A stretch of 64,000 bases of DNA, taken from positions 1 to 64,000 of the forward strand of contig CAJUHR010000018.1 in the NCBI GenBank assembly GCA_910586255.1, in the 5' to 3' direction. The first letter of the stretch is position 1. The number at the start of each line of letters is the position of its first letter. A program made the translations under genes and the position numbers. This document shows, one piece after another, positions 7,929-16,293 of this stretch. The notes under the pieces are model-generated. The model was not told where the DNA came from. It searched no databases and saw only the letters and a program-made list of their open reading frames with translations. Origin of the DNA: an uncultured Lachnospiraceae bacterium (GTDB lineage Bacteria > Bacillota > Clostridia > Lachnospirales > Lachnospiraceae).

Positions 7929-9533
7929 ATGAAAAAGCTGATTAAGAACGGTCTGATCGTAGACGGAAGCGGGAACCCGGGATTTAAGGGAGATGTGCTG
8001 TTAGACGGAGGAGTGATTGAAAAAATTGCCCCATCTATAGAGGCGGACGGTGTTTTGGTGATCGATGCCGCCGGGCTGGTGGTGGCTCCTGGATTTATCG
8101 ATACCCACAGCCACAGTGATCTGCAGATTCTTGTGGAGCCGGAGGTAGCTCCCAAGGTAATGCAGGGAATCACCACAGAGGTTTTGGGCCAGGACGGCAT
8201 TTCCATGGCGCCTCTGCCCACCCAGTACATCAGCCCCTGGAGAAAGAATCTGGCAGGCCTTGACGGTGACAGCGATCAGATTGACTGGACCTTTGAGAAT
8301 ACGGAAAATTATTTGAATATGGTTGACGCGGTAAAGCCGGGACTGAATGAGTGCTATCTGGTTCCCCACGGCAACATCCGCATGGAGGCCATGGGTCTGG
8401 AAAACCGTCTTCCAAACGAGGAGGAGCTGGAAAAAATGCGCCAGATCACCAGAAGGGAGATGGAGGCCGGCGCCGTAGGTTTGTCCACAGGCCTGATCTA
8501 CATGCCCTGCGCCTACTCTGAATCTCTGGAGATTATCGAGATGTGCAAGGTGGTGGCAGAATATGACGGAATCTTTGTTATTCACCAGAGAAGCGAGGCG
8601 GACACGATCTTAGATTCCATGGAGGAGGTTATAAAAATCGGCCGGGAGTCCGGCGTAAAGATCCATTATTCCCATTTCAAGGTGTGCGGAAAGAAAAACT
8701 GGGACAAGGTGGAGAAGGTTGTGGAGCTTTTGGAGACAGCCAAAAAGGAGGGCATCCGGGTATCCTTTGACCAGTATCCGTATGTGGCAGGCAGCACTAT
8801 GTTAGGCGTGATCCTTCCTCCCTGGGTACATGACGGAGGGACGGACAAGGTTTTAGAGCGTCTGGCAGATCCAGAGCTTCGGAAAAAGATGGTTTACGAC
8901 ATTGAGCACGGGATCCCCGGCTGGGACAACTTTGTGGAGTTTGCAGGCCTGGACCAAATCTTTGTCACCAGTGTTAAGACAGAGAAAAATAAGGATGCCA
9001 TTGGCTTAAGCCTTACAGAGCTTGGGAAGCTGAGGGGAAAAGACCCCTACGAGGCCACCTTTGATCTTTTGTACGAGGAAGAAAATGCCGTGGGCATGGT
9101 AGATTTCTACGGAACCGAGGAGCATGTGATCCGGTTTATGAAGCGGCCTGAGATGAATGCCTGTACAGACGGGCTGCTGGGCGGAAAGCCCCATCCCCGC
9201 GTATACGGCGCGTTCCCCAGAATCTTAGGAAAATATGTCCGGGAGGAGAAGGCCCTGACTTTGGAGGAGGCTGTCTACAAGATGACAAAGAAGCCGGCCA
9301 CCACCTTTAACATGACCGGCCGCGGAGAGATTAAGGAGGGCTATGCGGCAGATATCTGTATTTTCAATCCGGAAACGGTCATTGACAAGGGAACCTTCGT
9401 GGAGCCGATTCAGTATCCGGAAGGCATCGAATATGTGATTGTAGGCGGGGAAGTGACTGTGGAAAAAGGAAAGCACACCGGAAAGAGAAATGGTGTGGTG
9501 CTGAGAATGAAAGGAAAAGAGGTAATTCGATAA
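7929..9533 (+). CDS. D-aminoacylase / N-acyl-D-amino-acid deacylase family amidohydrolase
   Basis: A 534-residue amidohydrolase-superfamily protein. The N-terminal beta-sandwich leads to APGFIDTHSHSDL, the HxH metal site. GAVGLSTGLIYMPC is characteristic of D-aminoacylases, whose bridging metal ligand is a cysteine; the cysteine here is a candidate. IHYSHFK supplies a further histidine, and TDGLLGGKPHPRVYG holds the catalytic aspartate region. Family members remove acyl groups from N-acyl-D-amino acids. In this operon it may prepare a D-configured or N-acylated substrate for DpaL, which accepts both D and L forms; that link is inference. AAGGAGAAGG precedes the ATG. The stop codon overlaps the start of the next gene (TAATG). 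Confidence 0.88.
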   Translation: MKKLIKNGLIVDGSGNPGFKGDVLLDGGVIEKIAPSIEADGVLVIDAAGLVVAPGFIDTHSHSDLQILVEPEVAPKVMQGITTEVLGQDGISMAPLPTQYISPWRKNLAGLDGDSDQIDWTFENTENYLNMVDAVKPGLNECYLVPHGNIRMEAMGLENRLPNEEELEKMRQITRREMEAGAVGLSTGLIYMPCAYSESLEIIEMCKVVAEYDGIFVIHQRSEADTILDSMEEVIKIGRESGVKIHYSHFKVCGKKNWDKVEKVVELLETAKKEGIRVSFDQYPYVAGSTMLGVILPPWVHDGGTDKVLERLADPELRKKMVYDIEHGIPGWDNFVEFAGLDQIFVTSVKTEKNKDAIGLSLTELGKLRGKDPYEATFDLLYEEENAVGMVDFYGTEEHVIRFMKRPEMNACTDGLLGGKPHPRVYGAFPRILGKYVREEKALTLEEAVYKMTKKPATTFNMTGRGEIKEGYAADICIFNPETVIDKGTFVEPIQYPEGIEYVIVGGEVTVEKGKHTGKRNGVVLRMKGKEVIR

Positions 9534-9910
9534 TGGCAAAGGAAATTATTTTTACTCCCAAGGCCCCCAAGGCCGTAGGCCCCTATGTGCAGGCCATCAA
9601 ATCAAATGGAATGGTGTATTGCTCCGGACAGCTGGGAATCAATGTAGAGAGCGGCAACCTGGCCGAGGGAGTGGAAGCACAGGCCCACTGCTCCATGAAG
9701 AATCTGGGCGCTGTACTGGAAGCGGCAGGTAGCAGCTACAAGAATGTGGTGAAAACCTTGATCTTCCTTACGGACATGAGCGATTTTGCGGCGGTAAATA
9801 AGATCTATGAGTCCTACTTTGAGGGGGATTTCCCCGCCCGCTCCTGCGTGCAGGTGGCAAAGCTTCCATTAGGAGGCCTGGTGGAGATTGAGTGTGTGGC
9901 TGAGGGATAA
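9533..9910 (+). CDS. ridA: RidA family reactive enamine/imine deaminase
   Basis: A 125-residue RidA/YjgF protein. Conserved features are AVGPYVQAIKSNGMVYCSGQLG near the N-terminus, the arginine in FPARSCVQVAKLPLGG and the final EIECVA. RidA hydrolyses 2-aminoacrylate and related enamines before they damage PLP enzymes. DpaL makes aminoacrylate, so its place as last gene of this operon is functionally coherent. Translation is probably coupled to the upstream amidohydrolase, since the start and stop codons overlap. Confidence 0.95.
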   Translation: MAKEIIFTPKAPKAVGPYVQAIKSNGMVYCSGQLGINVESGNLAEGVEAQAHCSMKNLGAVLEAAGSSYKNVVKTLIFLTDMSDFAAVNKIYESYFEGDFPARSCVQVAKLPLGGLVEIECVAEG

Positions 9911-9939
9911 GGCCAGAGGATGACGCCGAAAGTCAGATA

Positions 9940-9980
9940 AAAAAAGCAGGTGGCAGATTTTTCGGCCATCTGCTTTTTTT
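9940..9980 (+). terminator. Intrinsic terminator of the dpaL-ridA operon
   Basis: GCAGGTGG pairs with CCATCTGC (one G-T pair) with an A tract before and seven T after. It marks the end of the sigma-54-driven unit. Confidence 0.85.
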
Positions 9981-10216
9981 CAGAGGGGAACGCAGCCTTG
10001 GGGAGGGGATGACAGGAGAGGCGGGGGATGAGGACAGGGTACGGCTCAGGGTTTCGGGTCTGCTGTTTGCTGGCTTGCCTCAAAGCTCTTTTTCTCCGAT
10101 ATATCTACCCTGCTTCTGGATCTTACAGAGTTTTTATAAGATAGAATTATTAGAATTATATTCTGCCAATAAATAACATCCCGCAAAATATATAGTTCAC
10201 CGTTGCGACTATCGTA

Positions 10217-10259
10217 GCGGCTGAGGAAGGAGGAAGGCGCTCTCCCCTTCCTCAGCCGC
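10217..10259. repeat. Perfect 14-bp inverted repeat upstream of lacL
   Basis: GCGGCTGAGGAAGG (10217-10230) and CCTTCCTCAGCCGC (10246-10259) are perfectly complementary with a 15-base loop. There is no T run. It ends 28 bases upstream of the -35 hexamer of the lacL promoter. The remaining gap sequence (9981-10216) shows no gene. Confidence 0.7.
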
Positions 10260-10286
10260 GGACCTTTCGCCTCACATGCAATTCCA

Positions 10287-10315
10287 TTGAAACTTCCCGG
10301 AAAACATGATATAAC
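10287..10315 (+). promoter_or_regulatory. Sigma-A-type promoter of lacL
   Basis: TTGAAA, a 17-base spacer and TATAAC, about 45 bases before the lacL start. Confidence 0.65.
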
Positions 10316-10358
10316 TATATCCATAATGTGTTTTTTAAAATAAGCAAGGAGGAATGGA

Positions 10359-12347
10359 ATGATGGATATCACAAAACCGGAGCTTGGATGGCTGGATGAC
10401 CCGGAAGTGTTTCGGGTAAATGTACTGCCGGCTCATTCGGACCACCGATTTTATGAGTCGGAGGAAGATTTTGCCAATGAGAGAGATACATTGTATCAGT
10501 CGCTGAATGGAATGTGGCGCTTTTGCTGGTCGAAAAATTCGGCTCTCCGTCCAACGGATTTTTACAGGGAGGATTTTGATTTGTCCGGCTTTGAGACTAT
10601 TCCGGTTCCTTGTCATATGGAGATGGCTGGATATGACCGGATTCATTATATAAATACCATGTATCCCTGGGAGGGCCATTTGTATCGCAGGCCGGCATTT
10701 TCAATGGAGAATGTCGGGGCTCAGCCGGGGCAGTTTTCGGAGGCAGAGTATAATCCGGTGGGCTCCTACCGGACGGAATTTGACCTGGAGGAGGGGCTTA
10801 AAGGAAAACGGGTCTGCATCTCCTTTGAGGGTGTGGAACAGGCTATGTACGTGTGGCTTAACGGGCACTTTGTGGGCTATGGGGAGGACAGCTTTACTCC
10901 ATCGGATTTTGATCTGACGCCCTATATCCGGGAGAAGGGGAATGTGTTGGCAGTGGAGGTGCACAAGCGGTCCACGGCGGCTTATCTGGAGGATCAGGAT
11001 TTCTTTCGGTTTTCCGGGATTTTCCGGAATGTGACCTTGTATGCAAAACCAGATGTCCATGTGGAGGATCTGTGGGCAAAGCCGGTGCTGGATGTGGACG
11101 GAAAAACAGGCTGGCTGGGGCTTTCTCTTAAGATGTCGGAAGGGCAGATAAGGGGCTTTTCCGGGAAGGCAGAGGAGCAAAATGCTTCCCAATCAGGTAT
11201 GGCGCGAGAGGGCCGGACAGCGGGGAAATGTGGTTTAAGGGATTGCCTGATTTCGGTGGTTTTGAAAGATTTTGAGGGTCAGACGGTTTTTGAGAAAACC
11301 TTACCGGCTGCAAAAGAGATTTCTATGGAGCCGGAGCTTCTCTCGAATGTGCAGGTGTGGGATCACAGGCATCCTTATCTGTATCGCCTGGAGGTGAGGG
11401 TTCTGTCCGGGGACGGGAAGGCGGCGGAACTGGTGCCCTGTGACATCGGCTTTCGCCGAATCGCCTTGGAGGATGGCGTTATGAAGTTAAACGGCCGGCG
11501 TCTGATCGTCAACGGGGTGAACCGTCACGAGTGGAATGCCCGCGCAGGGCGGGTAGTGAGCCGGGAGGACATGCTTTCAGACATGGCTTGCTTTCATGAG
11601 AATAATATCAACAGCGTCCGAACCTGTCATTATCCCAACCAGATTTTCTGGTACGGCCTCTGTGACCGGGAGGGGATTTATGTCATGTCGGAGACCAATC
11701 TGGAGTCTCACGGGTCCTGGCAGAAGATGAACCAGGTGGAGCCCAGCTGGAATGTGCCGGGCAGTGCGCCCCAGTGGAAGGAGGCGGTGCTGGACCGGAT
11801 GCGGACCAATTTTGAGACCTTTAAAAACCATGTGTCCATTCTGTTCTGGTCGCTGGGCAATGAGTCCTATGCAGGGGATGACATTCAGGCCATGCAGGAA
11901 TATTTGCAGGAGAAGGAGGACGGACGGCTGATACACTATGAGGGCGTGTTCCACAACCCCTCCTACAAGCCAGTGGTCTCTCATATGGAGAGCCGGATGT
12001 ATGCCTCTCCCGAAGAAGTGAGAGAGTACCTGGAGAGCAGGGAAGCAAAGCCTTTTATTCTTTGTGAGTATATGCACGATATGGGAAATTCTCTGGGAGG
12101 AATGAAATCTTATATGGATCTGCTGGATGAATATGAGCGGTATCAGGGAGGGTTTATCTGGGATTTTATTGACCAGGCTGTTTTTGTGAAGGACGAGGTG
12201 ACAGGGAAAGAGGTGCTGCGCTACGGAGGCGATTTTGATGACCGGCCCTCAGATTATGAGTTTTCCGGAAACGGTATTCTGTTTGCGGACAGGACGCCCA
12301 AGCCAGCCATGCAGGAGGTGAAATATTATTATGGATTATACGAGTAA
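10359..12347 (+). CDS. lacL: Beta-galactosidase large subunit (GH2, LacL type)
   Basis: A 662-residue glycoside hydrolase family 2 protein covering the sugar-binding jelly-roll, immunoglobulin-like and TIM-barrel domains of LacZ. The acid/base glutamate is E502 in FWSLGNESYAG and the nucleophile is E570 in FILCEYMHDMGNS. The early motif LNGMWRFCWSKN and the YNPVGSYRTEF region are typical. It ends at KPAMQEVKYYYGLYE, where LacZ would continue into its C-terminal beta-sandwich, which is encoded by the next gene. Lactobacilli and Leuconostoc make heterodimeric LacL/LacM enzymes split at the same place. A segment around residues 260-290 appears to be an insertion relative to LacL. AAGGAGG precedes two adjacent ATGs at 10359 and 10362. 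It hydrolyses lactose and other beta-galactosides in the cytoplasm. Confidence 0.92.
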   Translation: MMDITKPELGWLDDPEVFRVNVLPAHSDHRFYESEEDFANERDTLYQSLNGMWRFCWSKNSALRPTDFYREDFDLSGFETIPVPCHMEMAGYDRIHYINTMYPWEGHLYRRPAFSMENVGAQPGQFSEAEYNPVGSYRTEFDLEEGLKGKRVCISFEGVEQAMYVWLNGHFVGYGEDSFTPSDFDLTPYIREKGNVLAVEVHKRSTAAYLEDQDFFRFSGIFRNVTLYAKPDVHVEDLWAKPVLDVDGKTGWLGLSLKMSEGQIRGFSGKAEEQNASQSGMAREGRTAGKCGLRDCLISVVLKDFEGQTVFEKTLPAAKEISMEPELLSNVQVWDHRHPYLYRLEVRVLSGDGKAAELVPCDIGFRRIALEDGVMKLNGRRLIVNGVNRHEWNARAGRVVSREDMLSDMACFHENNINSVRTCHYPNQIFWYGLCDREGIYVMSETNLESHGSWQKMNQVEPSWNVPGSAPQWKEAVLDRMRTNFETFKNHVSILFWSLGNESYAGDDIQAMQEYLQEKEDGRLIHYEGVFHNPSYKPVVSHMESRMYASPEEVREYLESREAKPFILCEYMHDMGNSLGGMKSYMDLLDEYERYQGGFIWDFIDQAVFVKDEVTGKEVLRYGGDFDDRPSDYEFSGNGILFADRTPKPAMQEVKYYYGLYE

Positions 12348-13362
12348 GCAGCAGGCCGGGGATTCCCTGGCCGGAAAGAAAAAGCTTCGGGTGGTATTTG
12401 GCGATGTGGTGCTGGGAGTCTTGGGGGAGGGATTTGAGTATCTTTTTTCCTATTCCCAGGGAGGAATGGAGTCTTTGGTTATAAACGGACGGGAGTGGCT
12501 GTACCGGACGCCGAAGCCTTCCTTCTGGCGGGCCACCACAGACAATGACCGAGGATCAAAGTTCTCTTTTAAATCTGCCATGTGGATGGGAGCGGATTTG
12601 TTTTTGAGGACCGATCAGATTCGGGTGCTGCTTAACGGGGAGGATATGCATTCCTTTATGGCTCCGGACAACAACCGCTTCGGCGGGGAAAAGGAGGCGG
12701 ACACTCTGACGGTGATCTTTGTCTATGCTACGGCCACCGTGCCGGAGACCCTGGTGGAGGTGTCCTACACTGTGGCAGGAGACGGAAGGATTCAGGTGGA
12801 TGTCCACTATTTCGGAAAAGAAGGGCTCCCGGAGCTACCGGTCTTTGGGATGCGGTTTATCATGCCAACGAAGGCAGACGGCTACCGCTATCTGGGACTG
12901 TCCGGCGAGACCTACCCGGATCGGATGGCAGGAGGTGTTAAGGGGGAGTGGTCGGTCTGCGGACTTCCGGTGACGCCGTATCTGGTTCCGCAGGACTGCG
13001 GGGTTCACATGGATACAGACTGGGTGGAGATTGACCGGTATTCTGTGCTGGCAAACGAGCATCGGTTTAAGGAGCAGGAAAAAGAAAATCAGGAGTTTTC
13101 GCTCCGCTTTGAGAAGATAGCTGCCCCCTTTGCCTTTTCCTGCCTGCCCTACACGGCATTGGAGCTGGAAAATGCCACGCACCAGGAGGAGCTTCCCCCT
13201 GCCAGACGGACCGTGGTCTGCATTTTAGGCGCGGTCCGGGGAGTGGGAGGTATTGACAGCTGGGGAAGTGATGTGGAGAAGCCGTGGCATATTGACGGGG
13301 AGAAGGATATTGAGTATTCCTTTGCTATTGTGCCAATGCAGACAGACAGGCGCCCTGTCTGA
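12331..13362 (+). CDS. lacM: Beta-galactosidase small subunit (LacM type)
   Basis: A 343-residue protein equivalent to the C-terminal domain 5 of LacZ. The family motif is FWRATTDNDRGSKF near residue 70, part of the region that completes the galactosidase active site. It starts inside lacL with a 17-bp overlap in another frame. A perfect AGGAGGTGA lies 9 bases before its ATG, within lacL codons. The overlap and the ribosome-binding site argue for a genuine two-subunit enzyme instead of a recent frameshift in lacZ; the latter cannot be fully excluded. No lactose permease is adjacent, so the substrate may arrive through a separate system. Confidence 0.85.
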   Translation: MDYTSKQQAGDSLAGKKKLRVVFGDVVLGVLGEGFEYLFSYSQGGMESLVINGREWLYRTPKPSFWRATTDNDRGSKFSFKSAMWMGADLFLRTDQIRVLLNGEDMHSFMAPDNNRFGGEKEADTLTVIFVYATATVPETLVEVSYTVAGDGRIQVDVHYFGKEGLPELPVFGMRFIMPTKADGYRYLGLSGETYPDRMAGGVKGEWSVCGLPVTPYLVPQDCGVHMDTDWVEIDRYSVLANEHRFKEQEKENQEFSLRFEKIAAPFAFSCLPYTALELENATHQEELPPARRTVVCILGAVRGVGGIDSWGSDVEKPWHIDGEKDIEYSFAIVPMQTDRRPV

Positions 13363-13453
13363 ACTGCCGCAAAAAATATCAGAGCTTTTTATAAAAAGGA
13401 AAGGGACAGGACGGCCGGCCGTATAGGACGGCTGCCGTAAAGGATAAGAAGAG

Positions 13454-14659
13454 ATGAAATACGATTTTACTTCAATCATTGACCGCCGGGGAAGGGATGC
13501 TCTGGCGGTGGACGGGCTGGGAGGAGGCGGTTCGGCGCCGGAGAAGCCAAGGGATGGCTTTGATGTGATTCCCATGTGGATTGCAGACATGAACTTTCCT
13601 GTATTGCCGGCAATCCAGGCAGCTATCACAGAGCGGGTGAAGCATCCGGCTTTCGGATATTTTATCCCCAGTGACGCCTACTTTGACTCCATTATTGACT
13701 GGCAGCAGAGGCGCAACCAGGTCACCGGGTTGACCAGAGAGTGCATTGGGTATGAAAACGGGGTGCTGGGAGGCCTGGTCTCGGCGCTGGAGGCATTTTC
13801 GGCGCCAGGAGACGGGATTCTGCTGCACAGTCCCACCTACATCGGATTTACGAAAAGCATTTCCAACTGCGGAAGGCAGATCATCCACAGTCCTTTAAAG
13901 CTGGACGAGGCAGGAGTGTGGAGAATGGATTTTGAGGACATGGATAAAAAGATCAAGGAGAATAAGATCCATGTGGCAGTTTTCTGCAATCCCTACAATC
14001 CCTGCGGCCGGGTGTGGGAGCGCTGGGAAATGGAAAAGGCTATGGAGGTTTACAGGGCCAATGACTGCGTGGTGATTTCCGATGAGATCTGGTCAGATAT
14101 TATTTTGGACGGGAATCATCACATTCCGGTACAGATGATCAGTGAGGATGCCAGGAACCGGACCATTGCCTTATACGCGCCCTCAAAGACTTTTAATTTG
14201 GCGGGGCTTATCGGATCCTATCACATTATTTATAACCGGTATCTGCGGGAAAGGGTGGATGCCCAGAGCAGCAAGTCCCACTATAATTCCATGAATGTGC
14301 TCAGCATGCACGCGCTGGTGGGGGCTTACGGACCGGAGGGCCATGTGTGGGTGGATGAGCTTTGTGAAGTGATTACCCGGAATGTGGAATATGCCTGTGA
14401 TTTTATTCATACGCGTTTTCCCGGCGTTCAGGTGGCAAAGCCCCAGGGAACCTATATGCTGTTTCTTGATTGCAGCCAGTGGCTTTCGGAGCATGGAAAG
14501 ACCATGGATGAGCTGGAAAAGGCAGGATGGGATGTGGGAGTGGCATGGCAGGACGGCAGAATGTTTAACGGCCCCTATGCAATCCGGATGAATCTGGCAC
14601 TGCCGCTCTCTCGGGTTAAGGAGGCCCTGGAGCGGTTGGAAAAATATGTGTTTGTATAA
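13454..14659 (+). CDS. MalY/PatB-type PLP-dependent C-S lyase or aminotransferase
   Basis: A 401-residue fold-type I PLP enzyme. The sequence IPMWIADMNFP near residue 40 and HPAFGYF are hallmarks of the MalY/PatB group. NPYNPCGRVW is the usual substrate/PLP region, SDEIWSDI carries the PLP aspartate, and the Schiff-base lysine is in YAPSKTFNLAGL. PatB-type members cleave cystathionine or cysteine conjugates; E. coli MalY also represses maltose genes. The neighbour on the other strand is an alpha-glucoside uptake operon, but no direct link can be shown. It has its own weak Shine-Dalgarno (GGATAAGAAG) and is convergent with the PTS gene. Confidence 0.88.
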   Translation: MKYDFTSIIDRRGRDALAVDGLGGGGSAPEKPRDGFDVIPMWIADMNFPVLPAIQAAITERVKHPAFGYFIPSDAYFDSIIDWQQRRNQVTGLTRECIGYENGVLGGLVSALEAFSAPGDGILLHSPTYIGFTKSISNCGRQIIHSPLKLDEAGVWRMDFEDMDKKIKENKIHVAVFCNPYNPCGRVWERWEMEKAMEVYRANDCVVISDEIWSDIILDGNHHIPVQMISEDARNRTIALYAPSKTFNLAGLIGSYHIIYNRYLRERVDAQSSKSHYNSMNVLSMHALVGAYGPEGHVWVDELCEVITRNVEYACDFIHTRFPGVQVAKPQGTYMLFLDCSQWLSEHGKTMDELEKAGWDVGVAWQDGRMFNGPYAIRMNLALPLSRVKEALERLEKYVFV

Positions 14660-14693
14660 AAAAACGGCCTGGAGAATGTGATTCTCCGGGCCG
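14658..14693 (-). terminator. Terminator of the alpha-glucoside PTS operon
   Basis: On the minus strand the hairpin CGGCC-GGAGAA/TTCTCC-GGCCG (14665-14693) is followed by seven T (the A run at 14658-14664 on the plus strand). It overlaps the stop of the convergent MalY-like gene. Confidence 0.8.
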
Positions 14694-14720
14694 GAATTAT
14701 ATGTTGCGTGTGTATATAAA

Positions 14721-16283
14721 TTACTCCATCCCCAAAAGATTTTTAATATTGTTTTTGTAGATATCGGCCTTGGTGCCGTAGATGATCTGTACCCCGTCAT
14801 TGACGCTCACCACCCCGTTGGCGCCTGTCTGGGATTTCCACTCATTGTCGGACATAATCAGAGCCTTATCCCTTACCTTGACTCTCAGACGGGTAAAGCA
14901 GGCGTCCACATTGACAATGTTGTCCGCGCCGCCCAGACCCGCGATGATGGTATTCAAAATATCATCGCTGACCTTTTTTCCGCTTAAAGGCTTGACCTCC
15001 TCCTCGTCAGCCTCACGCCCGGGAGTTTTGTAGTCAAACTTCAGAATCATGAACCGGAAGGTCACATAATACAGCACGAAGAAAATCGCGCCCAGGATAA
15101 ACACCCAGATCCAGTTGGAGCCCTTGCCCGACTGCATGATACCATTGAAAATGGTGCTTAAGAACGGACCGCCAAAGGCGCTGGGGCCGGGAATATTTAC
15201 CTTAAAGAGATAGGTCAAAAGATAAGCAAGTCCCGCATAACCGGCATGAACCACAAACAAAAGGGGTGCCACAAACAGGAAGGAATACTCGATCGGCTCG
15301 GTGATGCCCGTAAAGATGGACGGGATCACGGCTGCAATCAGAAGAGCCTTTACCTGCTGCTTTTTCTCCGGCTTTGCCGTCTGGTAGATGGCCAGAGCGG
15401 CGCCCGGCATACCAAACATGGCGAAGATCACCTTTCCGTTCATGACGAAACGGGAAATGTTGATATCAAACATGGCATCCGGGGAAGCCAGAATGGCATT
15501 GTAAATGTTCAGCGCTCCCTCCACCACGTTCCCGTCAATGGTCATGGACCCGCCCAGGTTGGTGAAGAAGAAGGGAGTGTAAATAAAGTGATGGAGGCCA
15601 AAGGGCAAAAGAGCACGCTCGCTTAAGCCGTAGATCACGCTTCCGGCAGCGCCGGTGTTGTAGATTAACTGTCCCATCAGAGTCAGTCCGTTCTGGGCGA
15701 TGGGCCAGATAAAAGCCATCACAAAGCCCAGCACCGAGCAGCCAAGCAGGGTGACCATGGGCACGAATTTCGTTCCCGAAAAGATTCCCAGGATTGGGGG
15801 CAGCTGAATATTGTAGTATTTATTGTGCAGCCAGGCTACCAGAAGACCCACCAGAATGCCGCCAAACACGCCTGTGTCCAGGGAGGCGATTCCCATGACC
15901 ATGGACTGTCCCGTGGTCATGGCCGATGGGTCCAGCTTGCCTAAACTGGTGAGAAGGATATTCATTACGTTGTTCATGGCCAAAAAGCCAATGACGCTGC
16001 AAAGGGCGGCAATGCCCTTTTCCTTTTTGGCATATCCCACGGCCACGGAGACCGCAAAGATGATGGGAAGGTAGGAGTTGACCGTATTTCCCATGGCCTT
16101 TAAAAGGTTAAAGAACAGCTTCACATAGGTGGCGCCCAGAAACGGCATCAGCTCCACAATGTTCTTGGTGGTAAAGGCAGAGCCGATACCTACCAGGATT
16201 CCGGCGATTGGCATGATCATAACCGGCGTCATCAGCACTTTGCCTAGCTTCTGGAACTGGGAGAAGGAAAATTTTTCTTTCAT
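14721..16283 (-). CDS. PTS transporter subunit EIICB, glucose/maltose family
   Basis: A 520-residue phosphotransferase permease. Residues 1-430 form the EIIC membrane domain of the glucose superfamily (MPIAGILVGIGSAF near the start, FGLHHFIYTPFF, and the GITEPIEYSFLF signature). After a linker the EIIB domain follows, with the phosphorylated cysteine in NVDACFTRLRVKV. No EIIA domain is attached, so phosphate must come from another EIIA. Gene order with a GH4 6-phospho-alpha-glucosidase points to maltose or another alpha-glucoside as substrate. AAGGAGG lies 7 bases before the ATG. It is 10 bases downstream of the glucosidase gene in the same operon. Confidence 0.9.
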   Translation of the reverse strand: MKEKFSFSQFQKLGKVLMTPVMIMPIAGILVGIGSAFTTKNIVELMPFLGATYVKLFFNLLKAMGNTVNSYLPIIFAVSVAVGYAKKEKGIAALCSVIGFLAMNNVMNILLTSLGKLDPSAMTTGQSMVMGIASLDTGVFGGILVGLLVAWLHNKYYNIQLPPILGIFSGTKFVPMVTLLGCSVLGFVMAFIWPIAQNGLTLMGQLIYNTGAAGSVIYGLSERALLPFGLHHFIYTPFFFTNLGGSMTIDGNVVEGALNIYNAILASPDAMFDINISRFVMNGKVIFAMFGMPGAALAIYQTAKPEKKQQVKALLIAAVIPSIFTGITEPIEYSFLFVAPLLFVVHAGYAGLAYLLTYLFKVNIPGPSAFGGPFLSTIFNGIMQSGKGSNWIWVFILGAIFFVLYYVTFRFMILKFDYKTPGREADEEEVKPLSGKKVSDDILNTIIAGLGGADNIVNVDACFTRLRVKVRDKALIMSDNEWKSQTGANGVVSVNDGVQIIYGTKADIYKNNIKNLLGME

Positions 16284-16293
16284 ATGATCCTCC

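Noticed and set aside
12331..12347. Sequencing or mutational frameshift in a single lacZ
   Set aside because: The 17-bp overlap, the perfect internal Shine-Dalgarno and the known lacL/lacM split at this position favour two genes. Not fully excluded.
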